From Micromussa lordhowensis (lineage: Eukaryota; Cnidaria; Anthozoa; Scleractinia; Lobophylliidae): a DNA stretch of 64,000 bases. Each line of letters begins with the position of its first letter. Within the stretch, counting starts at the first letter, position 1. The DNA is taken from assembly GCA_964020085.1 (NCBI GenBank), contig OZ026608.1:8519679-8583678 (forward strand), read 5' to 3'. The translations under genes were made by a program, and so were the position numbers. The notes beneath the pieces were generated by a model. It saw only the letters and a list, made by a program, of their open reading frames with translations, made no database searches and was not told where the DNA came from. This document shows, one piece after another, positions 1 through 10,266 of the stretch.

Positions 1-171
1 GCGTTCCTGTACGAGCCGAATGGAATCGGACCGACCCCTCCCCGCCTCTTCCACATTTTTGTCCTCGCCTCACTTCTCACGCGGCCGAATTGCCCTCGCC
101 CCATTTTTCGCGCGGCGCGAATGCGAAATTCGCGCGGTCCGATTTCATTCGGCTCGTACGGGAGCGCTTGA
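1..171. repeat. Fold-back/MITE-like element with ~33-bp inverted ends
   Basis: The first 33 bases and the reverse complement of about 139-171 match with about three differences; the shared core is gtacgagccgaat followed by atcggaccg. The interior is GC-rich and contains short CpG-rich palindromes. The left end coincides with the window edge, so the true terminus may lie outside. No target duplication could be checked. Short open frames here are by-products of GC richness. Confidence 0.6.
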
Positions 172-198
172 TACGCAGGCCAGCACCGAGGAAGTTTA

Positions 199-1260
199 CA
201 ACCTCGTTCCCAGGGTCCTCTCTGTACCTCGAGAAAGTCCCCTGGTTACGGCTGGTCACGTGTCTGCTAGATTTTAGCAGATTCCAGAGATGTGATTGAA
301 GGGAGGGGCTGGAAAGTTAAAGTTTGTCTCCACTGAGCTCACTTACCGAGCCCAGTAGGGAGTGGAATTTGTAAATCGGCAAAACTCACAGCGAAGGCAT
401 TCTCATATTGGAGTTCAATGGTCGGCTAAAAGGTTAGCTTCACATTCTTCACAGTGTTTGGAATTTGTGACGGTGAAAAAATTTGGCAAAATACTTGGAA
501 CTGAAAACCACAACAATAAATGGATCGCGCGGTGAACTTAATTTTATTTTCATTCGGCGAAATCACAACGTAGGTATTTACTCATTCGTTTAGTGTCAAA
601 TACGTTGTATGTTCGCCTTCAAAGGTAGTTTTGGTTTTGGGTTAATTATTCCCATTGACAGTTTGACGGTTATTCCCTTCTCTTGCGGCGAAAAAAATCA
701 ACGAACAATTTGACAACGTCTGCGCGCTAAGGGCCCGGACGCACTGGGCAAACTTTTGGTTATTTTGCGAAAAAACTGTCATCAATTCCCTGAGACAAGT
801 GCGCCCGGTGATTTTTAAATCTACCAAATTTTGTCAAGACTTACCAAACTTCAAATACACCCTCGTCCTTCCTCAGAGCAGGAAAATTTTTTTGTCAAGC
901 GTGAAATCTGACAGATTTGTTAATTTACACGCCATGATTTCAAGGAAAGTGTCAATCAAGAAAATTTGATCTCTAGTTTTGGTAGTATTTCAGTCCAAAG
1001 CCCGCCAACATTAATTATGTCATATTTGTGCGGCGATCAAACGGTGAAGATGGAAGATCAGGAACATTGAGAATAACTTGCTTCCTTTTCAAAATATTAA
1101 TGTCTGTAGCAGCGCAACCATTCACCTCCCTAGACAGTGTTGACAAACTTAAGTTGAGGACCCACCCTCGGTGCGGCTTGAGTTGGCATGCATAGACACG
1201 TGACCAGCCGTAACCAGGGTACTTTCTCGAGGTAGAGAGAGGACCCTGGGAACGAGGTTG
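199..1260. mobile_element. Non-autonomous Mutator-like DNA transposon (67-bp TIRs, 9-bp TSD)
   Basis: Positions 199-265 and the reverse complement of 1194-1260 match over 67 bp with two mismatches. The element starts caacctcgttcccaggg. It is flanked by a perfect 9-bp direct repeat, ggaagttta, at 190-198 and 1261-1269. Long TIRs with a 9-bp target duplication are typical of Mutator-like elements (established knowledge); assignment to that superfamily is inference because no transposase is encoded. The 930-bp interior has no convincing ORF. High similarity between the arms suggests a fairly recent insertion. Confidence 0.85.
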
Positions 1261-1269
1261 GGAAGTTTA

Positions 1270-3530
1270 TATATCGTTGAAAATGTTGAAAAAAAAAAAC
1301 ACGGACCGAACTACCATATTATGAGATGAAAAAATCATTTTACTTTGAAGGGTACGTACACGATTCCTGATATCTATGAAAGTAGGCCTATGGCAAACTT
1401 CAAATGTGATAACTATAAGTTTCGGTGAGATACCTTTAAGTAAATCCTAGCGCGCGTACTAACTAAGAGATATAATAAAATGTTTATTACGTAACGACGG
1501 ATGTCAAAAATGATAGACCACATAATCAAAATAAGGATTCACGACGAATGGAAAGCTTATTTCTCATGTTACAGAAAATTATTTAGAGCAACCATGGCTT
1601 ACGGTTCCTAACGAAATCAAAATTCACGGGAGAAAAGTACCCATTTTACACTTTCACGGGAGAAAATAAGGCCTTCACGAATCACAAAAATACCGTTTAC
1701 CACCCACAGAATAAAGCAGAACTGGAACACAGTGGGGTTTTCTTGATGACAGACCCGGTAGACTGAAATAAAGCGAGGCTAAAAAATCTCAGCGATAAAG
1801 TAAACGAAAAAAAAAAAATTGTAATTAGAAAAGAGAGGAAAAAAGTGTTATTGTTTTTTGTCATTGGAGAATACATATTTGATACTGCAGAAGAGAAAAC
1901 AACTATTTGATGTTATCGCACTCTAAGAACCGATCAGTTGTTTGCAGTTCGAAGTCAAAGTCCCAGCTGTTTTCATGTGAGGATTCTTCAGTTCTTTGTC
2001 TTTAGTTTTGCTTTTTTCTGTCGGAATAAAGTTTTTGTCAAAGCTCTTTTGTTGCAGGTCTCAAAAGTGCCAAATTACAGGAGTAAACGATAACATTTAA
2101 ACCAATGAAGATCTTGTACCAGAAATTAGGTATAATTACCATTGAACGTCCTAACCAAAAAGGTAATTCAGTCGTGAATTGTTCTCGACAATGATCAATT
2201 TTAATCTCTGGATTCTGAAAAGTTGTTCAGTTCTTATTCCACGAATCGCAAAGCGCTTATAGCAAATTGCTAACAATATCCCATTGTGTTTATTTCGAAG
2301 AAATTAAAATGATATTTTTCATACTGTCAAATTACGTCGACATGAGACTAAGAGATTTATTTTTCATCTTATCAGATTGTTGCTTGTGAGATTTCCGAAG
2401 TTACTGAAGTTCATGGATGGTTAAGATCATCTGGCAGTCTTGTTGTCCAAAATGAAAATGATTTAAATGATCAATTTCATTTCGGACTACGTTCGGTGCA
2501 ATGCTATGCAATTTGTTTTTCCATAGCAGTAACACAGTGCACTAAAATAAAAACGAAACTTTGGAATCAACTCAACTTGATTCGGAATTTAAGTATTCCT
2601 ATAAAGCCAAAGTTTATTTCGCAACATTTCCGGAGTACAATCTAATTCTAAGAAAGATAATTGCCCCTTCTTACGACAATTAAGGGATCAATGCTGCCTG
2701 TAATAAGAACGAATTTTGTCTATAGAACCAAACACTTAGTGACTTGATAATAACAATCTTGGTTAATTGCGTGGAGGAACCTTCACTTATTTAATTCTGC
2801 TGTGTACTGGCCGAACTTTTAATAACGTGAAATAAAATATACTGTAATTTCATGCAATTCAGCCTTAGAGGCTGCTATATGAATCTTTAATAAACCTATA
2901 CCTTTTATACCTATACCTTTATAAAATACAAATGTAAGGTGAGAAATATGCATCAAAATAGACGATGACTTGTTTGAGACAGCCTTTTTCCAACTTCAAC
3001 AGGTCTAGTTTAGAACTTAGTTTAGTATTACGACTGTAATCTGCAAATTTCGTGAAGAAGACAAGATGGCCTAAAAACAGACGCGATAGGAACCTAAAGA
3101 ATGTGCTAGGAAATCTTAATGAAGAAACTCTGGGTATAAATGTGGGACATTAAGTTTCTATTCTCAATGTTGTTCTCTGGTTAAGCCGTTTTAAGTGAGG
3201 AAAATACTTTGACTCAACATCTAGAAATGAAAAGCTCTAGACTTTCATTTAGAAATGAAAAGCTCTAGACAACTTTGACTTTAAGTATGAAACTTAACTA
3301 ACGGGACAAAATATTTGAAGAATAATTCACACATCTTAACACGAGCTTGAATATGTTGATAGGATGCAGTTTACGGCAACAACCTCGTGCAATACCGCAA
3401 ATTGGAATCGCGCTCAATTTCCAGAATGTGTAGATTCAAGCATTTGAAAATAAAAAAAAAATCATTTAAATTATTATTTACGCTCTGATAAAGTTCATCG
3501 CGTCAAAGAAAAGTAGTCAGTTTAAAGGGA
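1270..3530. other. AT-rich intergenic DNA without recognisable gene
   Basis: No coding exon with a signal peptide, no TIR pair and no RNA gene was recognised on either strand. A short direct repeat (tagaaatgaaaagctctagac) occurs twice at about 3223 and 3250. If the promoter at 3.54-3.63 kb is active, this stretch is probably part of its first intron. Confidence 0.4.
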
Positions 3531-3535
3531 CTTAC

Positions 3536-3627
3536 CTAATATTCTTTCTGCGCTTTCGAGCAGCTTGATCAACGAGCTGTCTTTAGTTAATAACACTAAG
3601 ATGAGATGCCAAGCTTGTTAATTTATA
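3536..3627 (-). promoter_or_regulatory. Putative orphan promoter and non-coding first exon of the peptide family
   Basis: On the minus strand a TATA box (TATAAAT, 3627-3621) is followed about 90 nt later by a clean splice donor (ATTAG then GTAAGT, exon end 3536). This has the same layout and spacing as the first exons of peptide genes A to E. A TTATC motif lies about 70 nt further upstream (about 3693-3702), as in B, C and D. No matching coding exon was found between here and position 1. Since intron 1 reaches 4.9 kb in gene C, the coding part may lie left of the window. It could also be a decayed copy or a chance resemblance. Confidence 0.4.
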
Positions 3628-3639
3628 GACAGATACTAT

Positions 3640-5280
3640 TCATAACACTGAATCAAGAGAACGGATATATTAACGTAGGAATATTACTTAGATCGATAAG
3701 GAAACAAAAGGTTCCTGATTTCAGTTAGAGCTAAGGAAACGAATTTGTCACTGATCAATGCAGTTTCTTTCCGAAAGCGTGAGAAAAATCCTTCATACAC
3801 ATAAATTGGAAACGAATTTTGCGTGCTTTCAATTATTATCGGGCATTTTCTCACCTCAGCGCAGAAAGTCGCTAGCTTAGCAAACAATATGCGAGACAAC
3901 TACCTCAGATCTGTGCGATAAAATCAAAAGCAAATTACAATAAGAGATTTAAAGGATTTTGAAGACCTCTTGTTCTTTATTATGTCAAACAAAAAAATCC
4001 GGTCGTGGATAAATTATTAACTGTAGAAAAAGAAGTCGGATTTCAAACGAATATAAGTTATTTGGCGTTTTCAAGTTGAACAAATGAACGATTACACTTC
4101 AACATCTTGCATCCACGTATGAATATATTTAAGGTTAATCCAATTATTCTAAAGGCGAATGGCTACATAAGAAATTTTCTCAGAGATAAGATTAGCTAAG
4201 ACTCAAGGAAGCCACACATCATGCAAAGGATGAAGCAAAATTGAAAACTCGCTAATAAGTTAGTTTAGAACAATAAAGTATGGTCCATAGAGAAGTAGTC
4301 TCGTTATCTATGTGATGGTTATCTTTTGTTTGAGGAAGCTTATAAGATTCCTTGTGGTCTTCACTGTCAAGTGTTATAACCTGCGTCAAATAATTTAGCA
4401 TATTTGACTGCTCAGTCAAAAAAAAGGCTAAAAAGCTATTTCAAAATAAAATTAAATGCTTCGTTCTTCGTTTTATTTTGTTTTTTTTTTGTCCTATTCA
4501 ACCTTGTGGAAAAGAAAAATACAATTATGCGACGCAAATAATATCTATCGTCCGTAAATATCTTTCTTTTGTTTTGAAAGTTTTCTGTTCATAGGGCAAA
4601 TAAAACAGCGGTAAAGCATATAATTCTTATTACTGTTTTGTTGATCTGAAGTATGCCTGACAGTTAGTAAAGGTATTTATAATAAGATAATTATTCGTTT
4701 AAATAAAGATAAGACTAGTATCATGATTATTTTGCTTCGCTTTGAGAATAAAACATTAAAAGATGAATGTTGATGTTATAACAAATACTTATAGCCCGCG
4801 AGCAGGCTTTCTTGGCAGATCCTAGCTAAAACATAATAAAAACAAAGCAAAAACAATTTGTGGTGGGATCCATGGTTAATTGATAACAAAACCTGCACGA
4901 AATGGCAAACTCGCTCTTGAAAAAGAGAGACTGACCATTTCCCAAACGAGCTAGTTGTTTCATTTCATAATCTAAGTTTTTTTTCGTGTATTCTGCAGCC
5001 TTCTAACAATCAATGAGTCAGCCATCTGATGCAGCCAAGGAATGCCTTGAGAGAAAGTTAGCCATTGAAATATCCAACCTGTGGTTAAGGGTTCTTATTT
5101 AACAAAAGTCAAGACTCTAAGTCATGAGGTTTTCTTTTTGGCATATTGTCTTTTACCTTCAGACGGTTCATCCATCCAAAATCCTTATAAATTACTGCAA
5201 TCTATTTAATTATTTCCACTTTTTATTTCTCAAACTTATTGATAATTCATCAAATTTAAACTGAGAAAATCACAACCGTG
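3640..5280. other. AT-rich intergenic DNA; one possible small exon at ~4992-5100
   Basis: No convincing gene. At 4999 a pyrimidine-rich tract and CAG (about 4979-4999) precede an ATG at 5013 that opens 29 codons to a TAA at 5100. The predicted peptide starts MSQPSDAAKECLERK and has no signal sequence. It could be a short exon, a TE fragment or chance. Confidence 0.25.
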
Positions 5281-5299
5281 ATGGAGTTTGGATATCCAG

Positions 5300-5525
5300 T
5301 CTCAATTAGCATAGATTTCGACGATTTTACTTCTCCGTTTACTCCTAAGTTTTTGTTTCGATTGAGAAGATACATCAAACACTCGAGACATTGTTTCAGT
5401 GGCTATCCAAACACCTGGAATTTCGTCAAAAATACTCCGCTGCGCGTCGTATTTTCAATTCGCTTCTCGGTCTTTGGATATCCCTATGAAACACTGTCTC
5501 GAGTGTTTGATATATTACTTACACC
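5300..5525. repeat. Dispersed repeat copy 1 with internal inverted repeat
   Basis: The stretch 5304-5425 matches the reverse complement of about 49625-49745 (shared strings include catcaaacactc, ttcgatt and tccaaacacct). Within this copy, tcaaacactcgagaca is repeated in inverse orientation near 5490-5510. This explains the two overlapping open frames here, which are not genes. Confidence 0.6.
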
Positions 5526-5634
5526 ACTATTGGGCTTTCAAGGATTACCGTTATGCTTCAAACCTTCTTGAGACTGGCTAGTGATTGTGGGAAGTGGTTA
5601 TCTTACCACAAGAATCGTCCTGCCAGGAAAACTG

Positions 5635-5686
5635 AACTCTTCTTTTTTAAAAGAAGAGTTTAGTGTATTAATTTAAAAATTAATAC
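5635..5686. repeat. Two adjacent perfect palindromes
   Basis: 5635-5660 is a perfect 12-bp-arm hairpin (aactcttctttt, 2-nt spacer, then its complement). Four bases later 5665-5686 is a second perfect hairpin with 10-bp arms (gtattaattt). Both could extrude as cruciforms or form consecutive RNA stems. There is no gene context that would make them terminators. Confidence 0.7.
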
Positions 5687-5814
5687 AAGTGGTTTTACTA
5701 GCGACCTTTATGACATGCTAGACGTTGAATTATGGAAATCCAAATACATAAGTTCCCAAGTGTGTGGATGTGTGAATGGAGGTCGAGGCAGTCTAATACG
5801 AAAGATGAAAACCA

Positions 5815-5959
5815 AGAAAAGTTTATTATTATCAACTTCAAGCCAATAATGGAACTCAATTTGCTTTAGGAAAGCTGCAAGACCCTACAGTACTTCCAAG
5901 AATATGGTTGAAAAAGAGACTTGAACAAGATTACCCAGAACACCTAAAAAACGTTTGAT
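5815..5959 (+). other. Short coding-like stretch, possible gene or TE relic
   Basis: One plus-strand frame is open for about 48 codons up to a TGA at 5957-5959 and reads as ordinary protein (part: LQDPTVLPRIWLKK). A good donor-like GTAAGT follows at 5970. No start codon is evident and no family is recognised. Confidence 0.2.
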
Positions 5960-6130
5960 TTACTGAGGTAAGTTCCGTACACAAGTTGGTGGCTTTTTGT
6001 ATTACATGATGTGATCATAATTTCCACGTGATATGACGTCATTACCCCTTTTTGCCTACGTCAAATAAATACTTAGAAGAAGATAAATGCAGATTCAATA
6101 TTGCTTAGACATTGTGGACCTCAGGAGGTG

Positions 6131-6172
6131 GAGAGGGGGGGGGGGGGGTGGGGGAGGGGTGGTGGTGGTGAG
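6131..6172. repeat. G-rich low-complexity tract
   Basis: A run of 14 or so G is followed by GGGGG, GGGG and GTGGTGGTG. It can form a G-quadruplex on the plus strand in principle. The proline-rich minus-strand open frame over it is an artefact of this composition. Confidence 0.85.
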
Positions 6173-6359
6173 ATTCCTCCTCTCGGTCTGCATGAGGTAA
6201 AGGCTACGAAAAAATCCCTGGCTCGCTCGCTCGTGATAGGTCGTTGGGTCGTTACCACTTTTGTAAAATCCGCAGACCACCGCATATAGCTTGCATGTGT
6301 ACTTTAGAGAGTTTAGAAGATGGTAAACAAACGGATAATTATATGCAAGCAAGGTATTT

Positions 6360-8880
6360 TAATACTTTAAATAAAAATTAAAATCCTTCGGGTTTGGAAT
6401 CCCACGAGCTCTCTTGGCATACAGCAAAGGAGGGTGTAGTACACAATAGCTAAACAACACATAGTGATCTTCAGCAGAAAGTATTTTGAGTAATACCTTA
6501 TGAATTATTGTCTCAAAAAATGTTTGAGATTTTCTCTTCTTATCGTCTGTTTGGAAGATTATGAAACACCCTGGTAAAAGTTGCCTGCTCTTATGAGGCC
6601 AATTGATATAATGTTCCTAATGGACGCCGACATGTGTTTTGCTTAGCATCCGAAGAAAACACCAGAAGAAAACATTAAGGTTTATTTTTTTGGTGGACCA
6701 TCTCATAAATGGAATTTCATCAGACGCTAAAAGGCACTATTTCATCATAATGATAAATTAGATGTCAGAGCATAGACAAATCTTTTCCAATCGGCAACAA
6801 CAAAAAGGAACTTACTGTTTAATTCATAACCGCTGCTTTTAAGTCACGTAAAGTTAAATAGTTCGATTCCAAGTTTCTCAAGGTTGGGAGGGTCAGTTAA
6901 CGACTAAAAAGACGTACTGAGAACACTACACTGCTTTAGAGAATGCTGTGCCCATTGCGACACTGTTCCCACTTCAGTTTCTTAGCGCATATCGCCGTTA
7001 AATACACCCTTTTCTGTAGCGGCTTTCTTACTAGACATTTCTGGATTGATATGTTGGTAATTAACGAGATCATAAAATTGTTTACATGAGTTGTTGTTTC
7101 ATTTCAATTAACAAAATACAATTTGTCTTGCAACAAGCTTTTTGTATAAAAATGAAGTAAAAAACAAAACCAGTTAAGGGTTTTCTAATAATTCCAATCT
7201 TTTATCAAAAATGATGGACTGAAACGTGTAAAATGAAAAGGTGAAAACAGTTGATCGACTGGAAATTTTCTTCAAACTTTGCGCTACGGATCAACTCAAT
7301 GCTATGCTATAACCAGTACAACACCTTAGAAATGAATATGAGTTTGATTGGCATGTAAATGAACATGTGAACTTTAAAGCCAACTTTAATATAAAATGGT
7401 TTGGACCAAGGGAAAAAAAAGACAGGAAATGTCTCAATTTAAGATCGTTGTTTTGGGTAGAACGTGGTTTAGATGTATTTAATTATCACAGGCAGCTGTT
7501 CTGAAAAGAATAGAGTTAAAAACCTACACACTTCTTTTAAATAACGACCTCAAAATATCACGAAATCAGAACTGAATTTCAACTCACTTTTAACATTTCA
7601 CGTTGTGACAAATGACTTCAAGCAGGTTTAAATTAGAAAACAGGTTTTTGTTTCAGTTTACAAGCGAAAAATAAGGTCGGGATATCATAAAATGTCAAAG
7701 AAAGCTATATATATATACGTGTATTGTAGAATCTTTTGTTTACAAAGGCGTTATTCTTATACTAGCATAGTTAGGCTTCCAGGGATATGGCCACATTGCT
7801 AAAAACTCGATTAAGAACCTGCACACGCGTGTTTTAATTAGTGACATCAAGAAGTGCCGACATTGAGAAGTTACTGCCATTAATATTTCGTGTCGTTCCA
7901 TACTTCAACTGAGACTAAATTAGCTTCAATCAGAATATGGATCATATCTAGTTAAAATGTCAAGCTTATAAAATGTTCTCCGTTTTCTGTGATGCCGATG
8001 CTGTTACGCTCAATTTTAACAGGTGAATTCAAAAGCCTGAACAAGTTTGGGAAGTTTTCTTTGCTGAAATTTCTCTGCATCAGTCAGTCACGTGGTCGCT
8101 GCCGACATTGTTAGAAATCTGTAAATGATCTTTCGCGCATGGAGTCTCACAGGTATTTTCTTTTTTTGAAAATAACAACAATAACGTTTCCCTATGCTCC
8201 GTACCAATTCGTGCAGGTCAGAGACTCGTCCGCAAATATGTATATATAAGGCTTTAAATACAGACAAAGAACTAAGCGCATTTTATGATCAATGTTCCAA
8301 ATTGCGTCCGTTTATTAACTTCGCCGCTTTTATTGGTTCCGATTAGGTTTTTAACCTTACATGCAAATCAGGACAATTTCGCTCGATTAGTTAAATTGAC
8401 CCCGACAGTGAGGCGACAAAAGCACTTAAGTGGGATTTCATTCACAAAAGAAAATTGAAAGTTCGCTGTTTCAACGAGTTCCTCTACAGGACGCATTTAA
8501 TTTTTTTCGTGTTTTAAACAGTAGCTATCGTGTTACCTGAGTAATCTTGGATACAGTTCTCAGCAGCACGTTATAAAACGAGATAAACATTGGCACCATC
8601 CCGAAATGGTAGTTAAAAGACCTGTTACATAGTGAACGGATCAGTACAAGAATGGATTTGTATATTTTCATTTATCCATGGAGTTTTCTATAAATGAAGA
8701 AATTCCTATCCGCTGTAAAAGCAAAACTAGTACAAATTCCTCTTGACCAGATTCTGCTGAGTCTTAAGAGCCTAAAAAATTAAAAGAGTAGTGTTAAGAA
8801 ATGGAACGGGAAATATTAGAGCACCAAATTATTTGTGTCGTTTTTGGGGGTACGAAGTCACTTAATTTTTTATGTTTGTC
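6360..8880. other. AT-rich intergenic DNA without recognisable gene
   Basis: No coding exon, TIR pair or RNA gene was recognised on either strand in these 2.5 kb. Confidence 0.4.
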
Positions 8881-8886
8881 TTTTAA

Positions 8887-9470
8887 TAAGTAAGTAAACA
8901 AGTAAGTAAGTAAGTAACTTTATTTCAACTCGGGTGGATGAGGCTGATTAGGCCCCTAGCAATACAGTCATGCTAGTATGCCGAGAAAAATGTAAAGATA
9001 TGAAAAAATAACTTGAATATATAAAAAAATACCAGATCAATCAATGACTAACGTTCTAACTTTATCAATAAATAATTAAACAATGAACAGTCCTAAATCT
9101 TAAAATTATTACAGTGAATCATAGGAAGCTGTACATTAAAAATGTAGCTCTCCTACAGCATTTCTAAATTCCTTAAAGAATTGTCATTGAACGTAATTCA
9201 TCCGGTAAGGAATTCCACACTTTCACACCAATAAAAGTTGTCGACTTTAAGCAGTTTGTGGTTTTCTTACGTGGGACTACGACCTTGTTGGTGCCTCTTA
9301 AGCACTTCACATCATTGCGTACGACAAACAAGAATGAAAATAGTGTCGGGGGATCTTTAGGACAGCCTTCAGTAAACAGGAGGTGACTTTTAAAGTACTT
9401 AACTTGAATGCAAATAGGGGCTGGAATCAAAACTTTGAAATGGGCGTGCGTTCGTTTGGATGCTAATTAA
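8887..9470 (-). mobile_element. 3' end of a non-LTR retrotransposon (LINE) with (TTAC)n tail
   Basis: On the minus strand a frame at 9430-9173 ends with the signature of LINE reverse-transcriptase C-termini: TTNCLKSTTFIGVKVWNSLP followed by DELR. Downstream, about 260 nt of 3' untranslated sequence finishes in a (TTAC)n microsatellite at 8887-8920, the usual tail of L2/CR1-like elements. The copy is severely 5'-truncated; only about 85 codons of the RT C-terminal region remain and no endonuclease or catalytic RT motif is present. The clade is not certain. Confidence 0.75.
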
Positions 9471-9479
9471 GGAATAGTT

Positions 9480-10200
9480 GAGAGAGATTTCAAGAATTTT
9501 TTGGCAAATTTCCACACACTATTCGTTGACTACCTTGAAGATAACAAACTTCTGGGAAACTAGGGTTGAAAAAAAAATCCATTTTTTAGTTAAAATATCA
9601 CGTCGTACTATAAACTAATGGCTATGAATTTCCTGTCAGTATGTTAAAAGGTGGGGAAAAACCTGTAGGATTTGATTTCAAGGTCAAAGTACCGCTTTCC
9701 TGTAATTAAACCTGACACGATCAGTAGATTGTCTATTAAATGTCTACGTCAGCTCCATTTCGCTAATTATCTACCGATCGAAGCGGTAGTGGTTAAATAA
9801 ACAGATGGCTTTGTTCAATAAACGCCAAACCAACCAAGAACGTTTTTTTCCTCATTCACTAAATCAAACCCCAGAAAATTAAGAAACTGGTTATCGTTAG
9901 TTTTTTCTTCATCAAACAAGCTGTTGATGCTGCTGATTTTCGCTCTTCTCTCTCTTTTGTTTCTAGATTTTCTGACGACCTCGGATAACTCGTTTGTTTT
10001 AATGTGCTGTATTAACGTGCACGCGCAAAGATCATTTTCTCTAAATTACTTGATTTTAGACGTGTGGACGCCTTGAGGTAGTAAAACTAATAAACATTTA
10101 TGCTATTAAATTCGCCCACGTAAACCATTAAACAGCTATCGGTGATTAGCGAAACTACAAAAAGGGTGCAGAAAGCAGAGTTTTAGCTTAGTGTATCAGT
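9480..10200. other. Intergenic DNA upstream of the ShK-like gene
   Basis: AT-rich with no ORF of note. It must contain the promoter of the gene starting at 10267, but no clear TATA box was identified; CTACAAAAAG near 10155 is only a weak candidate. Confidence 0.35.
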
Positions 10201-10266
10201 TAACCTGAATCAACTCCGCTAAGCAGAAGTTTCGGATCGGTGAAGCACAGTCCACCCCTCCACACG

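Noticed and set aside
6095..6352. Open frame with poly-proline stretch
   Set aside because: It is produced by the G-run on the opposite strand.
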